A stretch of DNA of 64,000 nucleotides from Harmonia axyridis (lineage: Eukaryota; Arthropoda; Insecta; Coleoptera; Coccinellidae): NCBI RefSeq assembly GCF_914767665.1, contig NC_059504.1, positions 30,744,001 through 30,808,000 on the forward strand. The letters run 5' to 3'. Below, piece by piece: positions 40,455 to 52,613 of the stretch. The notes under the pieces are model-generated. The model was not told where the DNA came from. It saw only the letters and a list, made by a program, of their open reading frames with translations, and made no database searches. The position numbers were made by a program, and so were the translations under genes. Positions within the stretch are counted from its first letter, which is position 1; the number at the start of each line of letters is the position of its first letter.

Positions 40455-40620
40455 CCAAAGCATTGTGCTTAGTGCTTTCGAAAGCACTTGAAGCCTTTTT
40501 GTGCTCCCGAGCACTTTTTGAAATCAGTGCTTAGTGCTTAGTAATTGAAGCACTTTCACAAAAGGCTTAGTGCTTAGTTACGGATTGCTAAGCACTAAGC
40601 ACTAACGAATTTTTGTCATA
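40455..40620. repeat. GTGCTTAGTGCT-rich repeat, second copy
   Basis: AGTGCTTAGTGCTTAG, GAAAGCACTTGAAGC and GCTAAGCACTAAGCACTAA recur in both orientations, as in the block at 5,765-5,932. Confidence 0.6.
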
Positions 40621-43600
40621 ACACAAATATGCGCCGACGCTTTGGTAGCCTTTAATCGTTTTACATAATCTGATTAGTCTTTGATCGTCTTGAAATTCAA
40701 TACATTAACAAACATCTGACGCTGGCACTTCTGTGTGAATTTAATGCACAGATCAGTTTTATTAGGTACCTTGAAACATAAAAATAAATGAATAAATACG
40801 TATTATGTTTATATTCATTTAATTCTTTAGAAAATTCATTTGTTTAGAAAAAGGAGAATATGAAATTGGATTTCGAATCATTATTATCAAGATTTTTAAA
40901 TTTTACATTTCATAACAAATCTTTAAGGTAACCATTTTCTTATTTTTCAACAGGGACGACATGTTTCTAATCGAAAAATGTCAATAAGAATTTTAATATT
41001 TGCATGATTGAGAAAAGTCTATTAGAGTTCGATCAATACAGCGTAGTAAGTCAGAATGTAAACTATACATTTTTCGGGAATTATATAATACTTGGTGACA
41101 ATTCCTTCATTTAAATCCTATCCTTACTTTTTATGCTTGCGTTTTATTAAACGAAGAAATATAATACCTATATTCTACCTTTCAGTTTGTTATGAACTTC
41201 ATTTTCATATTTTAATGGAGTTATTTTGATTTCTTGAAATAACAGATTTTTGAACATTTTGCGATTCTAAACATAAAATATTTGATTATATATGAATAAT
41301 AGATGTCTTGCTAGTATTTTTATTGAAATATATTTCATTAAATAAAGTACGAAAATAGTTCTGTGAAGTGTTTCCCTAGAAAAAATATTAATCTGATATT
41401 TTTTTACAGTGTTTGACCTGATATTATTTCAAACAACCATCGTTTGAAATTTTTGAAATTCGAAATTGCACATTAAATTCATATATTGATGTGATTCTAC
41501 GTTCAGGATTACAAAAATAAGAATGATTCAGATATAATATATTGATGAATATAATGATAAATTTTCCAATTTCTCTATCACATTTATTTCTCCGAATAAT
41601 TTCCATTTTGAGAAATTTCTATCTTCAATTCAGTATAGGTAAAAATATTTCAACTGCATTTCAGATGTAAATACGGCTGTCCGCTCTTACTGTTGCCCGT
41701 CGACACGTTTGATGTTATTACCCCTGTTTGTTATTGGTGAACCCGAGTGCACAAATTCTTCTATAATTTTTTCCATCTGATGAATGAAGTTTCTCCCAGA
41801 TGCGAAACAGGTTTATTTCATTCGGGCTTGTATTTTTAGAATCCCGAAATATAGATACATACAAACAAAATTCCCGAGTGAATTTTTTTGCACTTATCTC
41901 ATGAAACATCATAAGACGTCGAAAATTTATTTATCGTTTATACCAACCCCTTAACATTATCTAACTCTGTTATTCGGGTCTACAGATGTATTCAGTTACT
42001 GAAGGCAATAAAAATAGACAATTATGAAATTAATTCTTTAAAAAAATCAGGCCTGTTTCCGATCCTGATAAGGCACGTCTGCAAAATGTATTTTATTTTA
42101 TTTTGCTAACACAAAAATTATTATGCATTGTTGGAGAATCATAGGAATGAAACGATGGCTTATTTCTTATGAATTGAAATGAGACAGGCTGTTTCACCAT
42201 TGGCGGCGCGATGGCGATGCTCTTTACGATGAAGGGCTGAAATTTTCAAATTTTCACAGTATCATTAGGCTCCATTAGATCTACATTGATTAATTGTTTC
42301 GAATTACATAACGTGTCTAAACGATGTGTAAATGAAATGCAATGTGCAAATGTGAATTTCCAGATTAAATGGAATAAATTAACCCAGGATTTAATATGAA
42401 TCAAACTTTTCTTTTAAATATTCTGATTTTTCATAAAGGGAACAGGCTTTGGAAGAAATGACGTTTTCAAAATGAATGGATTCCTATAGATGATATTATG
42501 AATTGAATTTCAGACAAATGGAGGCTAGTACTTACTCTTTGATAATCATTGGAAAATCTACTGAGACAATTCATTGATGACTCATTCAAACGTTATTATC
42601 AGGCTTATTCCAAATGGTATAACATGTATTGTATTTTCTTATCAGGTAGCAAATTTTAGTAGTAGCAAATCTGAAAAGTTGTCTACTGAATGAGAAAATG
42701 AATTTTAGGGTATACCAGTTGAAATAGTCCAATATTAACTTTTGAATGCGTCATCAATGAATTTTATCATTCTGAACACCCAGTAGACTTCTAATTCTTT
42801 CGAAATCTCATTAAAATAAATTCATTCATTACGAAATTTCAGCGCTCAATAATTTTGTAACGACTATCTAGGTATATCTAGTTGTTCTAGGAATTTCAAG
42901 CCTCAACTTTTAATTTCGGTCTGTAAAATTTCAATATTATAGTTAAACGTATGTCCTCATTCTAATAAGGAATTGAAATATGTATAATTGTTCTTGCAGT
43001 TAAGAGAACTCTTCAAATGTTCATTAATTCTAATCTGGAAAGCTCTCCTGTCGAGAACAGATTTTACCTGTTTACTCATTCACCATCCCGGTTATTCGTT
43101 TCAGACAAATTATGTTCAAACTGTGAAGAAAATAGTTGTAAATACCAACAAATAGGTATCCTGAAGGATCTACGAAATATTAAGTATTGGGTACTTGGGT
43201 ATTTGAATAAATTTATTGCAGTCATTGAAAGTAATACGGCAATTATTTAGCTCTTACAAGATTGAATTATTTAGGTCCAGTGGTAGTGGATATAACAGTC
43301 AACACTATTGTGAACAAACAGTACGCAACAGACTTGTTTGTGGTTTTTTTAAACATTGTTGATAATAGAACGACTAATAATATACATCTTTTTCGTCTCC
43401 TGTATATCCTTCATATCTAGCATAGTTTTCGAGAAAAAATTGAAGCCACTCTATTGCATATCATAGACACCATGAATAGTTTTCAGAATGAGTTGAACAA
43501 ATTTTTTTCTCGTTAACGAAGCTTGATATCAAGATAATACAGGAGACCGAAAAGTTTCATTTTTAGTTATTCAATCTGAAAAATAAGGAACAACAGAAAA

Positions 43601-43736
43601 ATATATAGGTTATAAATAACTAAGTACCGTTTCTTTTGAAACTTCTTCGCTCGTCATATCTCGGAAACGGAGCAAATCCGGACGGTTCGTAGACCATTTT
43701 TTTTGACCATACGAATCAATATCTGAAGCTTCATAC
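40621..43736. other. Featureless AT-rich region
   Basis: About 3 kb without a recognisable exon or element. A local inverted pair, GTCTCCTGTAT near 43,398 and ATACAGGAGAC near 43,537, suggests a small foldback. Missing N-terminal exons of the M13-like gene could hide here, but I did not find them. Confidence 0.4.
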
Positions 43737-45259
43737 CAGTGTGACCAGATTTAATAAAAATCAACTTTTTTAGTAGATGTTTCTCATTTTCATGAAATTT
43801 TTTGTAGGGAGAAATCAGTTGGGAGATTTTGGTAGATTTTATAAGTTTTAGAAATCTCACCGAGACGGTTGGGAATTGGGATACCTAGATTGTTTCGATG
43901 AATCAATTCATTGTTCATCGAGGTTCTACGCGGTTCTAGAAGAACGTACATAAACATAATAAAATCATAAAACTTCTTTGGTGGCTGTGGGTTGAGAATA
44001 ACCACGAAATGTGATGAAATTTCCGAAGGGTACCTCATTTAAAACAGATGGTGTAACGAGTGGTATAAAATATTTAGTTGAAAAAATACCATTATCTCAC
44101 TCACATCAGGTATTCTACTATTGAGCGGAAAAAAATGTGTAACTAGAATTTCATTGACAAATTAAAGTGACTGAATATTTCAGATTTATAGATATTCATT
44201 TCACATTATAGAATCGTTTATTTATGAACTTTATTTAATATATAATGTTAACGTATCTTTTTAGTCTCAATCAATAAAGTTATTTAGATTCATTTTGTTA
44301 TAAGAGACTATGGGAGCATATGTTCAATTGTTGAAAGAAAAACAAAAAAAAACCATCGAAAAATTTTAAAAATTTTGATTCGAATTGATTAATTCTAATT
44401 CTGAAAGTTACGACTGAAATCAAATATAATTATTAAAATGATTTTTGTTACTTGAAATCGTTTTTATAAACTTGAACTTTATTTATCATGTATGTATATC
44501 ATTAAATAAAAAGATCTTCGAAAAATTTCCGCGAAACCTATTCTCTTAAATATCTTTCAGATTCAATTTCGAAACGTATTTTGTATATAGTGCCTCGAAC
44601 ACTGATGTTCAAATAATTTTGTATTTGGTTATATTTCGTTGGGTATTTTGTACATCATTGTCAGTGATTGCATGATTTTGGCAATATTATTAGATAGTTT
44701 GGAAAAGAACTTTCATGGAAATGAGTAATTTCTGAAAAAGAAACACAAATCGGTAAAATCTTTTTTGGTCGGACAAAAACTCTTATTTATCCACTTATGT
44801 GATCGTTGGTTCTTCGTTTTATACTATAGTTGAAAATAATGAAGTATTTGTTCGAACAAAATACATACGGCAGCACGTATAAAGGTCGTGAAAAATAAAA
44901 TCTCAAAATTTTATTAGTTTAGTATCGCGTTGGCCAATAGTCGATGAAAAAACAATACTATTATTCACAGAGTTGGGTAAACGACAGTGAAAATTCAAAT
45001 AATAAGATTAATCCGTATAAGGGCCAATAAATTGATACGCAAAAAAGTTCCATTAGGATTCTTCCATGATGAAATTCATATTTTCATTCAAATCCTCATT
45101 GCTCTAATATTTACCCAAAAAAAATTCCAGTAGGCACTTGAAAAACCATGAGAGAAACGATTTTTACGACAATTAAATATAAGGTAGTTTTCAGAAAGAT
45201 GTTGGTAGATTTTCGTGGCAAATTTAGTAGATTTTCCATATTCCACTCTGGTCACGCTG
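43737..45259. mobile_element. hAT-like non-autonomous element
   Basis: Ends CAGTGTGACCAGA and TCTGGTCACGCTG are inverted copies with one mismatch, and CAG is a common hAT start. The 8-bp flanks CTTCATAC (43,729-43,736) and CTTCATGC (45,260-45,267) differ at one position. Much of the interior matches the repeat at 3,755-4,790. No transposase is visible. Confidence 0.55.
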
Positions 45260-45447
45260 CTTCATGCCGTATTGAGAAATCAAATATTATTCAATTCGTT
45301 CATAATTTGAGGTAGTTTGATGGTTCAGAATTAATTTTCATTCAGGTTGACTATCTTCCTCACCAGATGTTAATATTTTGGGATAAATATTTTCTCCGAA
45401 TACTGCATGTTTGTTTAAAAACAAATTTATCTTGGAAATATGCATTT
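44320..45447. repeat. Dispersed unknown repeat, copy 2
   Basis: Diverged direct copy of 3,755-4,790. Matching breaks at about 45,175-45,342, where about 170 bp is unique to this copy, then resumes with CACCAGATGTTAATATTTTG and AAACAAATTTATCTTGG. Confidence 0.65.
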
Positions 45448-45689
45448 AACCGTCCAGCGGGCGCGCCCTTTTAGTTTCCATGAGCGGGCGCTTGTCGTAA
45501 ATTTTGCGTCATCCAGTGAATTATGTTTTCTTCATAAACATGTTCGGGAATTATTGTGGTCATATGAAAAATGAAATTCAACATCACTTTGGAAGAAATA
45601 AAGTTTTATTCAATAAACAAAAACTCATCCAGAACATAAAAATCATGAATTTCATAACAATTCATTTAAAGAGTTAATTTTCAGAATCT

Positions 45690-46080
45690 ACTACATGACG
45701 ATTGACCGAACCTACCCTAGCTGGGTACATCACACTGCATTTAGGTAGCAACAACCCCAAGAAGATTTATCACTTGAACGGCCCAATAAAATCTTGCTCA
45801 ACTCACGCTGACATGGAAGTTTCAATCGATTCTGATTTGCTGTGGAGGTCACATATACTACAGGTAACTAACGAAGCCAAAAAGTCCCTCTACCTCATTC
45901 AGAAATGCTTCAACCGGTATCATTACTACACATTAGCATCGCTCTACAAGACCTATATACGCCGCATATTGTAGTTCGCCGGTCCAGTTTGGCATCCCAA
46001 ATTCGCCCATGACTTTGTGCTAAGATAAAAGATTCAACTTAAAAATGTTCACTCACGGTACAGCAGATTATGCCGATATT
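45690..46080 (+). pseudogene. LINE reverse transcriptase fragment
   Basis: ADMEVSIDSDLLWRSHILQV and LASLYKTYIRRIL correspond to the thumb and connection of LINE RTs (..LGVTID..L.W..HI.., L..LYK.YIRPIL). FAGPVWHPKFAHD follows a stop. This is a short dead fragment of a Jockey-group element. Confidence 0.7.
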
Positions 46081-46439
46081 ATATTTTTTTAAGGTTAATG
46101 AAATGAGAATACCTATACTGAGAATTAATTTAGAAGTGTATTTGAGCTTGTTTCTGAATTACTTTTTTGTTATTAATAAATCATATCAATAAATATAAAT
46201 GGAATTTTTGAAGCGATTTATTTCCTTAAATAATTTAAAAGTTTCACGATTGTACTTTTCTTTTCACCTAACACGAATATGAAGGAAGAATCGAGAAATA
46301 TCACAGTTCCTTCATTACAGCCACCCAAATTTCTCCTTCGATTCTCTAAGATAATTGAAAATAACTGGTTCGGCTATGAGAGCTAGCATTTTGAAATGGG
46401 GCTATCAAAACATTCCAGATGATAATAAAAATTCATCAC

Positions 46440-46650
46440 AAAGAATTTCACTGGTATATTAACAACCAACAAATCAGAGAAGAAATGAAAATTGAAACTA
46501 CTGAGGAAATAGTTAACAAACGAATAAAGAAAACAATAAAGACTCTAAAAGAGCATGAGAATAGGGAATTAAGAAAAATAATATAAAAACCTATAAGAAA
46601 GAAAGCCAAGAGGATATACCTCTTCAAAGAACGAAGTAGAAGAAAAAAGT
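46440..46650 (+). pseudogene. Possible LINE C-terminal fragment
   Basis: WYINNQQIREEMKIETTEEI followed by a lysine-rich helix resembles the C-terminal tail of Jockey-group ORF2 proteins (W.V.N..IH.DL.I.TV.E.I). It may be the downstream end of the 45,690-46,080 fragment. Similarity is weak. Confidence 0.4.
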
Positions 46651-47094
46651 GACATAAGAAGGGATCAAAGTCTCCCAAATGAGCAAAAGTAGAATATTGG
46701 AGAAATTATACTAGAGGTGTAGGGCAATAAATTTCAGGCTTGTGTCAGCGAAGTAGGTTCTATGATGTGTCTTACAGAGGCGGGTCCAGGCGATGTCTGA
46801 GGGGGGCCATAGAAAGTCACGGCTCATATCGATTAGCAAAATATCGGCATCTTTTGTTGGTACCTACTGAGCCGAGTATTTTTTTGTGGAAAGATGTATT
46901 TCAGTAACTCATTTCATATGCAGTTTCCAAAATTTTTGTAGTACAAAAACAAGTTCAAACAATTTCATGAATATATGTAGATTCATTTCATGAGAAAACT
47001 CGGGCACAAGAGTATGAGGTATAGAAAAAAAATCATTATATTTCTATGGAAATCAAGTCTTCAGGTACCACAGTTAGAATTATCCGATTTAGGT

Positions 47095-48007
47095 CATATA
47101 TGCGCCGTTTTGTTCTACAACTTGTTGCCATTTTGAAGGTTTGTGTATGTCTCTCGCATAGAAGCCCTCGTCGATATTGGTAAATAATTGAGAGTCGATT
47201 TTCACAAGCCTCTTTTGAAACTCTAGACTATATAAGTCTAAGGACAGCAAGAGATGGTAATTACTTGGGGTCAGGTCCGGACTATGAGGTGGATGTATAA
47301 AAACCTCTGGCGAGTCACTATCGATGTATGTGGCCTTACGTCGTCCCCATGGAACACAATTCCTCTCCTATTGGTCGCTTCTGGGCGATTGCTTCCTTCA
47401 GATGGTCCAAATGTTGACAGTACAGTCAACATTTGTGCCTTACAGGTATCTTATGTAAATAATTCCCTGCGAATTCCATCAAACACACAGCAAAACCTTC
47501 CTGACCGTTTCCGACGGCTCACCGCTTTTTTACCTCAACCGTTTTCGCTTGACGTTGTCGTAAGTCAGCCACTTTTCATCACCAGCCACCAACTGTTTCA
47601 AAAATGGGGTGATTTTGTTGCGATTCAGCAGCGATTCGCAGGTGGAAATTCAGTTCAAGTGGTTTTTTGCGGTAACTTGTGTGCTGTCATACATCTAGCT
47701 TCTTCTTGAGACCAGCCTTATGCAAATGGTTCCAAACGGCTTTTTGTCCAATCTTCAACTCTTGAGCAATGGAAACAGGATTCGACAATGTCCATGATTT
47801 AGTCGATATTTTCGACAATTGGTCTTCAGTGCGTGATGCATCTCTGACATAGAGATTACCGAAACGGAATAAAAATTGCGCGTGATAGGCTATTACAGTA
47901 TCAAGACCATAAACACTATTTATATTTTCAGCCGCTTGGATTGCATTTTCGCCTTCATCGAAGAAAAACTCAAATCTAACATATCTTTTCTTTATTTTAG
48001 TGTCCAT
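47095..48007 (-). pseudogene. mariner transposase relic
   Basis: The minus-strand N-terminus reads VRFEFFFDEGENAIQAAENI and NSVYGLDTVIAYHAQFLFRF, the helix-turn-helix region of mariner transposases. The C-terminal part reads FIHPPHSPDLTPSNYHLL and GFYARDIHKPSKWQQVV. The third catalytic Asp of the family's PSDYH box is Asn here. Several frameshifts lie between. Confidence 0.85.
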
Positions 48008-48530
48008 CTTTAACGCGCGCTCAAACTAAACTGAGTAAACTCACAAAACTGTTGCAAAAGATTATGTAGTAGTTACGAAATCTTATCTTTTTAACGCCAT
48101 TTAATGGACCCCGATCAGACTTAAAAAACGCGAAATGCAGATAACTAAAACTATGTATTGGAAAAAAAAAATATTTTTGCATACTTTTCGGTAATTCAGG
48201 ATACACTTTTATATTCCTAAGGTTCACGTCCATGGCCCTTATGCCCCTCCCTGGGTCCCATAAATTGGTCATGTACCTAATGGACAAGTGATACGTTACA
48301 AGTATCAATCCATGAATATCCCTCAATATATTTCAAATTCACTCAGCTGATGATAAATTCCACGTACACAACTGGTTTTTTGTAAATTAAAAAAAAGACT
48401 GCAATTTTTAAGTAGCAAAAAATGTTTACGATCTTCTTCTCCTGATTCAATCATTGACTCCATGCTATACTATCTATTTTTGAACCAAAAAAGTTAAAAC
48501 AAACAGCTCCTTCTGGGTGTTGCAGTTTCT
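48008..48530. other. Sequence between mariner relic and LINE
   Basis: Around 48,225-48,265 the words CATGGCCCTTATGCCCCTCC and CTGGGTCCC recall the G-rich sequence at 46,780-46,815 (GGCGGGTCCAGG..GGGGGGCC). They could be remnants of one hAT-type element enclosing the mariner relic. Too diverged to call. Confidence 0.3.
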
Positions 48531-48563
48531 TTGTCAGTTAGTATATATATAATATTATTAAAA

Positions 48564-49117
48564 ATGGCGTCAGGTGGTGAAGTTGAGTATGAGACGGGTC
48601 CTCCTGATAATTCGGAAAATGGTGCAAATTATAAATGTTGCGTTAAGAAAAAGTTGTCAAATTGCGTGTGTGTGAACTGTTATTCACTTTTTCATGCAAG
48701 TTGTGCTAAAAGGCAGCCAAATTTGAGAATACTGGACGATCATAAAGTGCAGTGTTGTGAAAGGTCTGACATTGTCATGTCCGCGGAAAACAGAGAAATG
48801 TAAAATATTGAGATTAAATATCTTAAGGAATTAGTAAAGGAAACACAAGACAAAAACGGAGTACTGAGAATGAATAATGAATTATTAATAGAGAAAGTGA
48901 GGTTATTGAAAGAAAAAATTAAAGACTTAACAAAAAAAGTTGAAAACAAGTCTAGTTATGCTAACGTGATAAGCAGAGCACAGAAAACACAGACAGGAAC
49001 TACTATAGAAGAAATGTCAAAATTGTCAAACAAGTCGCGAGGAACTACTGTCGAAGAAATGTCAAAGACGTCAAACAAGTCGACAAGTATAAACAAAAAC
49101 AAACATTTAAGTTTAAT
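48564..49117 (+). pseudogene. LINE ORF1, N-terminal part (PHD-like)
   Basis: ATG 48,564 starts MASGGEVEYETG. A cysteine/histidine cluster (KCCVKKKLSNCVCVNCYSLF, HASCAKR) resembles a PHD or zinc-ribbon finger as found in ORF1 of some insect LINEs. A TAA at 48,801-48,803 interrupts the frame, after which a coiled-coil-like stretch (ELLIEKVRLLKEKIKDLTKK) follows in the same frame. The PLE pair cuts it at 49,118. Confidence 0.75.
49105..49117. repeat. Target-site duplication of the PLE pair, left
   Basis: ATTTAAGTTTAAT is repeated exactly at 52,673-52,685 on the other side of the insertion. The ORF1 frame is continuous if the insert and one copy are ignored. Confidence 0.9.
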
Positions 49118-49210
49118 TTCACAAGATCTGAAGTGGTGATCCAAAATTAAATTTCACTATAGATTGGTGGTGTAGGATCAGAGAAACAGGAAAATGATAC
49201 TCTGTTAGTT

Positions 49211-49251
49211 CGCCGACGTTTCGGAAAAATTTATTTCCATCCTCAGGGCTC
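49211..49251 (-). ncRNA. Hammerhead-like motif, minus PLE copy
   Basis: On the minus strand the order is GAGCC, CTGAGGA, a hairpin (GGAAA...TTTCC), GAAA, CGTC, GGCG. GCC and GGC can pair as stem I. The core boxes CUGANGA and GAAA are present, with an extra U before stem II and almost no stem III, as in minimal PLE hammerheads. Confidence 0.5.
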
Positions 49252-49731
49252 TACAAAATTTACGGAAAACATCATTTGCAACATTGATGAAGGTGTTTAC
49301 AAAATAAAGGAAAGATGAGCATTACTAAAAGTTATTGACTAGAAAATATCACAGAAAGGATGGTCTGGTATAATTTATATATACAAAGAAGCATTATAAA
49401 ATTTAAAACATTTTTAGTTTAAAATAAGAGTAAAAATAAAAAGTAATATAACACATATAGGTATAAACAAAGTACTTACAAGCTAGACAAATGTATCTTC
49501 CCAAAATCATCTTATTAAAATCTAAATCAATTCTCCAATATTTTACGTGTAAAGAAATCATAAAATGTATATTAAAAACCGGGGACAAACAATGCGACCG
49601 ATGCATAGATAGTATGTCGACAGACGGAGGTGAAATCAAAGGAACAGCGGACTCGAAACAATTAGGGTAAAAAACTTAGACGTATGTATGTGATGCGCTG
49701 AAGTAATGAAGTCGATAGGGGCTAGAAATCT

Positions 49732-50406
49732 TTATTTTGTTCTATTATTATTCCGTACTTGGGTATTTGTTTTTAATAAGGAAAAATAGAATCGGCTAAG
49801 TTGTATGTCAGCTCTAGAATTTACTGAGTCATGGATACTTATTTGTAACATCTCAAAAATTAGCCGATTGCTCAAGTATGGCTCCCTATTTAATATTTTG
49901 ACGTCTTCGAAATTAAAGTTGTGACTTTCATTCAGGCAATGTTCGGCCAAGGCTGTTTTAGGGTTGGAGATCGGCAAACGGACAGACCTAATATGTTCCT
50001 GTATTCTGGATTTCAGATATCGGCTCGTCTGGCCTATGTAGACGCGAGAACAATTTAGACAGCTGATTTTATATACAACATTGGAGTTCAGAAGAGTTGG
50101 TGTCGGGTTTTTGAGAACACTGAAAAAATTCTTTCCTAAGGTATTTGAACTTTTGAAAGACACCCTGACGTTCTCCTTTTGAATAACCTTGGATAGTCTC
50201 TCTGAGAGGCCTTAGATATATATGAGTTTGTTATAATATAAAATTGTATTCGAAGGTCCCTCAGATGAAATGATCTGTGGTAGAGAGGGTTTGAGAGACT
50301 CCCCTAATATTTTGCTTATGAGATGCGCCGGATAGCTGTTGTTAAGTAAGATGGATCTGATCTTTTTCAGGTTTTTTTCATGATACCTTTTGTCAGAGAG
50401 GTTCAA
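49732..50406 (-). CDS. Penelope GIY-YIG endonuclease (minus copy)
   Basis: NVVYKISCLNCSRVYIGQTS and RYLKSRIQEHIRSVRLPI form the GIY-YIG core: the YK.S and YIG strands with the downstream Arg. Then AEHCLNESHNFNFEDVKIL follows. The region 50,164-50,406 carries the linker to RT (NLSDKRYHEKNLKKIRSILL) in a broken frame. One codon near the end (ADIQ-LSRF) is missing compared with the plus copy. Confidence 0.85.
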
Positions 50407-50908
50407 GGCTCTGAACTTGAGATTCGTATGATGTTAACTTTATGTATCATGGCATGATGGGAGTGAAAACCTATATACCTGCCAGAAAAAGTAGGTTTAT
50501 GATACCAATCAACGTATAAGACATTATCATCCATGCGTTCAACTCTCATGTCAAGGAAATTCAGAGCGCTTTTTGATTCTAATTCTAAAGTGAACTGTAA
50601 TTTTGGGTGGAAAGAGTTGAAAGTGTCCAACACGAGTTGTTCAGTGTTAACAGGAACGGAAGTGAAAATATCATCGACATAACGTTTGAAAATTGGTACA
50701 CTGAAAAGTAAGCGAGAGAGACAATAATCTTGAAGTTTTACCATTACAATGTCACAGCAAATCTGCGAAACACAATTCCCCATCCCGAAACCAAAAATTT
50801 GCCTATAAAATTGTCCGTTGAAACAGAAATAACTGCTAGTTATCAAAAAATTATATATTAATTTGAAGGTTTCAAAATCAAATGAGGGGTCAGAAACCAT
50901 ATTCCAAT
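50403..50908 (-). CDS. Penelope reverse transcriptase (minus copy), 5'-truncated
   Basis: The frame reads FGFGMGNCVSQICCDIVM, VPIFKRYVDDIFTSVP with the catalytic YVDD, then ALNFLDMRVERMDD and YVDWYHKPTFSGRYIGFH. The N-terminal fingers region is missing: the copy starts within the palm at the junction of the inverted pair. The sequence is almost identical to the plus copy. Confidence 0.88.
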
Positions 50909-50921
50909 TTTCTTCAATGAT

Positions 50922-51467
50922 TTGTATTGGAATATGGTTTCTGACCCCTCATTTGATTTTGAAACCTTCAAATTAATATATAATTTTTTGATAACTAGCA
51001 GTTATTTCTGTTTCAACGGACAATTTTATAGGCAAATTTTTGGTTTCGGGATGGGGAATTGTGTTTCGCAGATTTGCTGTGACATTGTAATGGTAAAACT
51101 TCAAGATTATTGTCTCTCTCGCTTACCTTTCAGTGTACCAATTTTCAAACGTTATGTCGATGATATTTTCACTTCCGTTCCTGTTAACACTGAACAACTC
51201 GTGTTGGACACTTTCAACTCTTTCCACCCAAAATTACAGTTCACTTTAGAATTAGAATCAAAAAGCGCTCTGAATTTCCTTGACATGAGAGTTGAACGCA
51301 TGGATGATAATGCCTTATACGTTGATTGGTATCATAAACCTACTTTTTCTGGCAGGTATATAGGTTTTCACTCCCATCATGCCATGATACATAAAGTTAA
51401 CATCATACGAAATCTCAAATTCAGAGCCTTGAACCTCTCTGACAAAAGTATCATGAAAAAAACCTGA
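50922..51467 (+). CDS. Penelope reverse transcriptase (plus copy), 5'-truncated
   Basis: The frame mirrors the minus copy from NMVSDPSFDFETFKLIYNFL to the YVDD box and the FLDMRVER and WYHKPTFSGRY motifs, and runs on to RNLKFRALNLSDKS before a frameshift to the stop at 51,467. Differences from the minus arm are few (for example RLPFS for RLLFS). Confidence 0.88.
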   Translation: MYWNMVSDPSFDFETFKLIYNFLITSSYFCFNGQFYRQIFGFGMGNCVSQICCDIVMVKLQDYCLSRLPFSVPIFKRYVDDIFTSVPVNTEQLVLDTFNSFHPKLQFTLELESKSALNFLDMRVERMDDNALYVDWYHKPTFSGRYIGFHSHHAMIHKVNIIRNLKFRALNLSDKSIMKKT

Positions 51468-51475
51468 AAAAGATC

Positions 51476-52090
51476 AGATCCATCTTACTTAACAACAGCT
51501 ATCCGGCGCATCTCATAAGCAAAATATTAGCCTCTCTACCACAGATCATTTCATCTGAGGGACCTTCGAATACAATTTTATATTATAACAAACTCATATA
51601 TATCAAAGGCCTCTCAGAGAGACTATCCAAGGTTATTCAAAAGGAGAACGTCAGGGTGTCTTTCAAAAGTTCAAATACCTTAGGAAAGAATTTTTTCAGT
51701 GTTGTCAAAAACCCGACACCAACTCTTCTGAACTCCAATGTTGTATATAAAATCAGCTGTCTAAATTGTTCTCGCGTCTACATAGGCCAGACGAGCCGAT
51801 ATCTGAAATCCAGAATACAGGAACATATTAGGTCTGTCCGTTTGCCGATCTCCAACCCTAAAACAGCCTTGGCCGAACATTGCCTGAATGAAAGTCACAA
51901 CTTTAATTTTGAAGACGTCAAAATATTAAATAGGGAGCCATACTTGAGCAATCGGCTAATTTTTGAGATGTTACAAATAAGTATCCATGACTCAGTAAAT
52001 TCTAGAGCTGACATACAACAACTTAGCCGATTCTATTTTTCCTTATTAAAAACAAATACCCAACTACGGAATAATAATAGAACAAAATAA
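51476..52090 (+). CDS. Penelope GIY-YIG endonuclease (plus copy)
   Basis: The linker (SILLNNSYPAHLISKIL) is followed by the GIY-YIG domain (VYKISCLNCSRVYIGQTSRY). The frame from 51,656 is open to TAA 52,088-52,090. The domain order RT then GIY-YIG confirms a canonical Penelope/EN+ element. Confidence 0.85.
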   Translation, partial: RSILLNNSYPAHLISKILASLPQIISSEGPSNTILYYNKLIYIKGLSERLSKVIQKENVRVSFKSSNTLGKNFFSVVKNPTPTLLNSNVVYKISCLNCSRVYIGQTSRYLKSRIQEHIRSVRLPISNPKTALAEHCLNESHNFNFEDVKILNREPYLSNRLIFEMLQISIHDSVNSRADIQQLSRFYFSLLKTNTQLRNNNRTK

Positions 52091-52572
52091 AGATTTCTAG
52101 CCCCTATCGACTTCATTACTTCAGCGCATCACATACATACGTCTAAGTTTTTTACCCTAATTGTTTCGAGTCCGCTGTTCCTTTGATTTCACCTCCGTCT
52201 GTCGACATACTATCTATGCATCGGTCGCATTGTTTGTCCCCGGTTTTTAATATACATTTTATGATTTCTTTACACGTAAAATATTGGAGAATTGATTTAG
52301 ATTTTAATAAGATGATTTTGGGAAGATACATTTGTCTAGCTTGTAAGTACTTTGTTTATACCTATATGTGTTATATTACTTTTTATTTTTACTCTTATTT
52401 TAAACTAAAAATGTTTTAAATTTTATAATGCTTCTTTGTATATATAAATTATACCAGACCATCCTTTCTGTGATATTTTCTAGTCAATAACTTTTAGTAA
52501 TGCTCATCATCTTTCCTTTATTTTGTAAACACCTTCATCAATGTTGCAAATGATGTTTTCCGTAAATTTTGT

Positions 52573-52613
52573 AGATCCCTGAGGATGGAAATAAATTTTT
52601 CCGAAACGTCGGC
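52573..52613 (+). ncRNA. Hammerhead-like motif, plus PLE copy
   Basis: CTGAGGA, hairpin GGAAA...TTTCC, GAAA and CGTC lie near the 3' end of the plus element. The base before CC in the 5' strand is T, not G, so stem I is weaker than in the minus copy. Confidence 0.45.

Noticed and set aside
49403..49639. 78-codon frame MISPPSVDILSMHRSH..., identical on both PLE arms
   Set aside because: It lies in the 3' region of the PLE after the endonuclease stop. Its presence in both arms follows from the palindrome and does not indicate selection.
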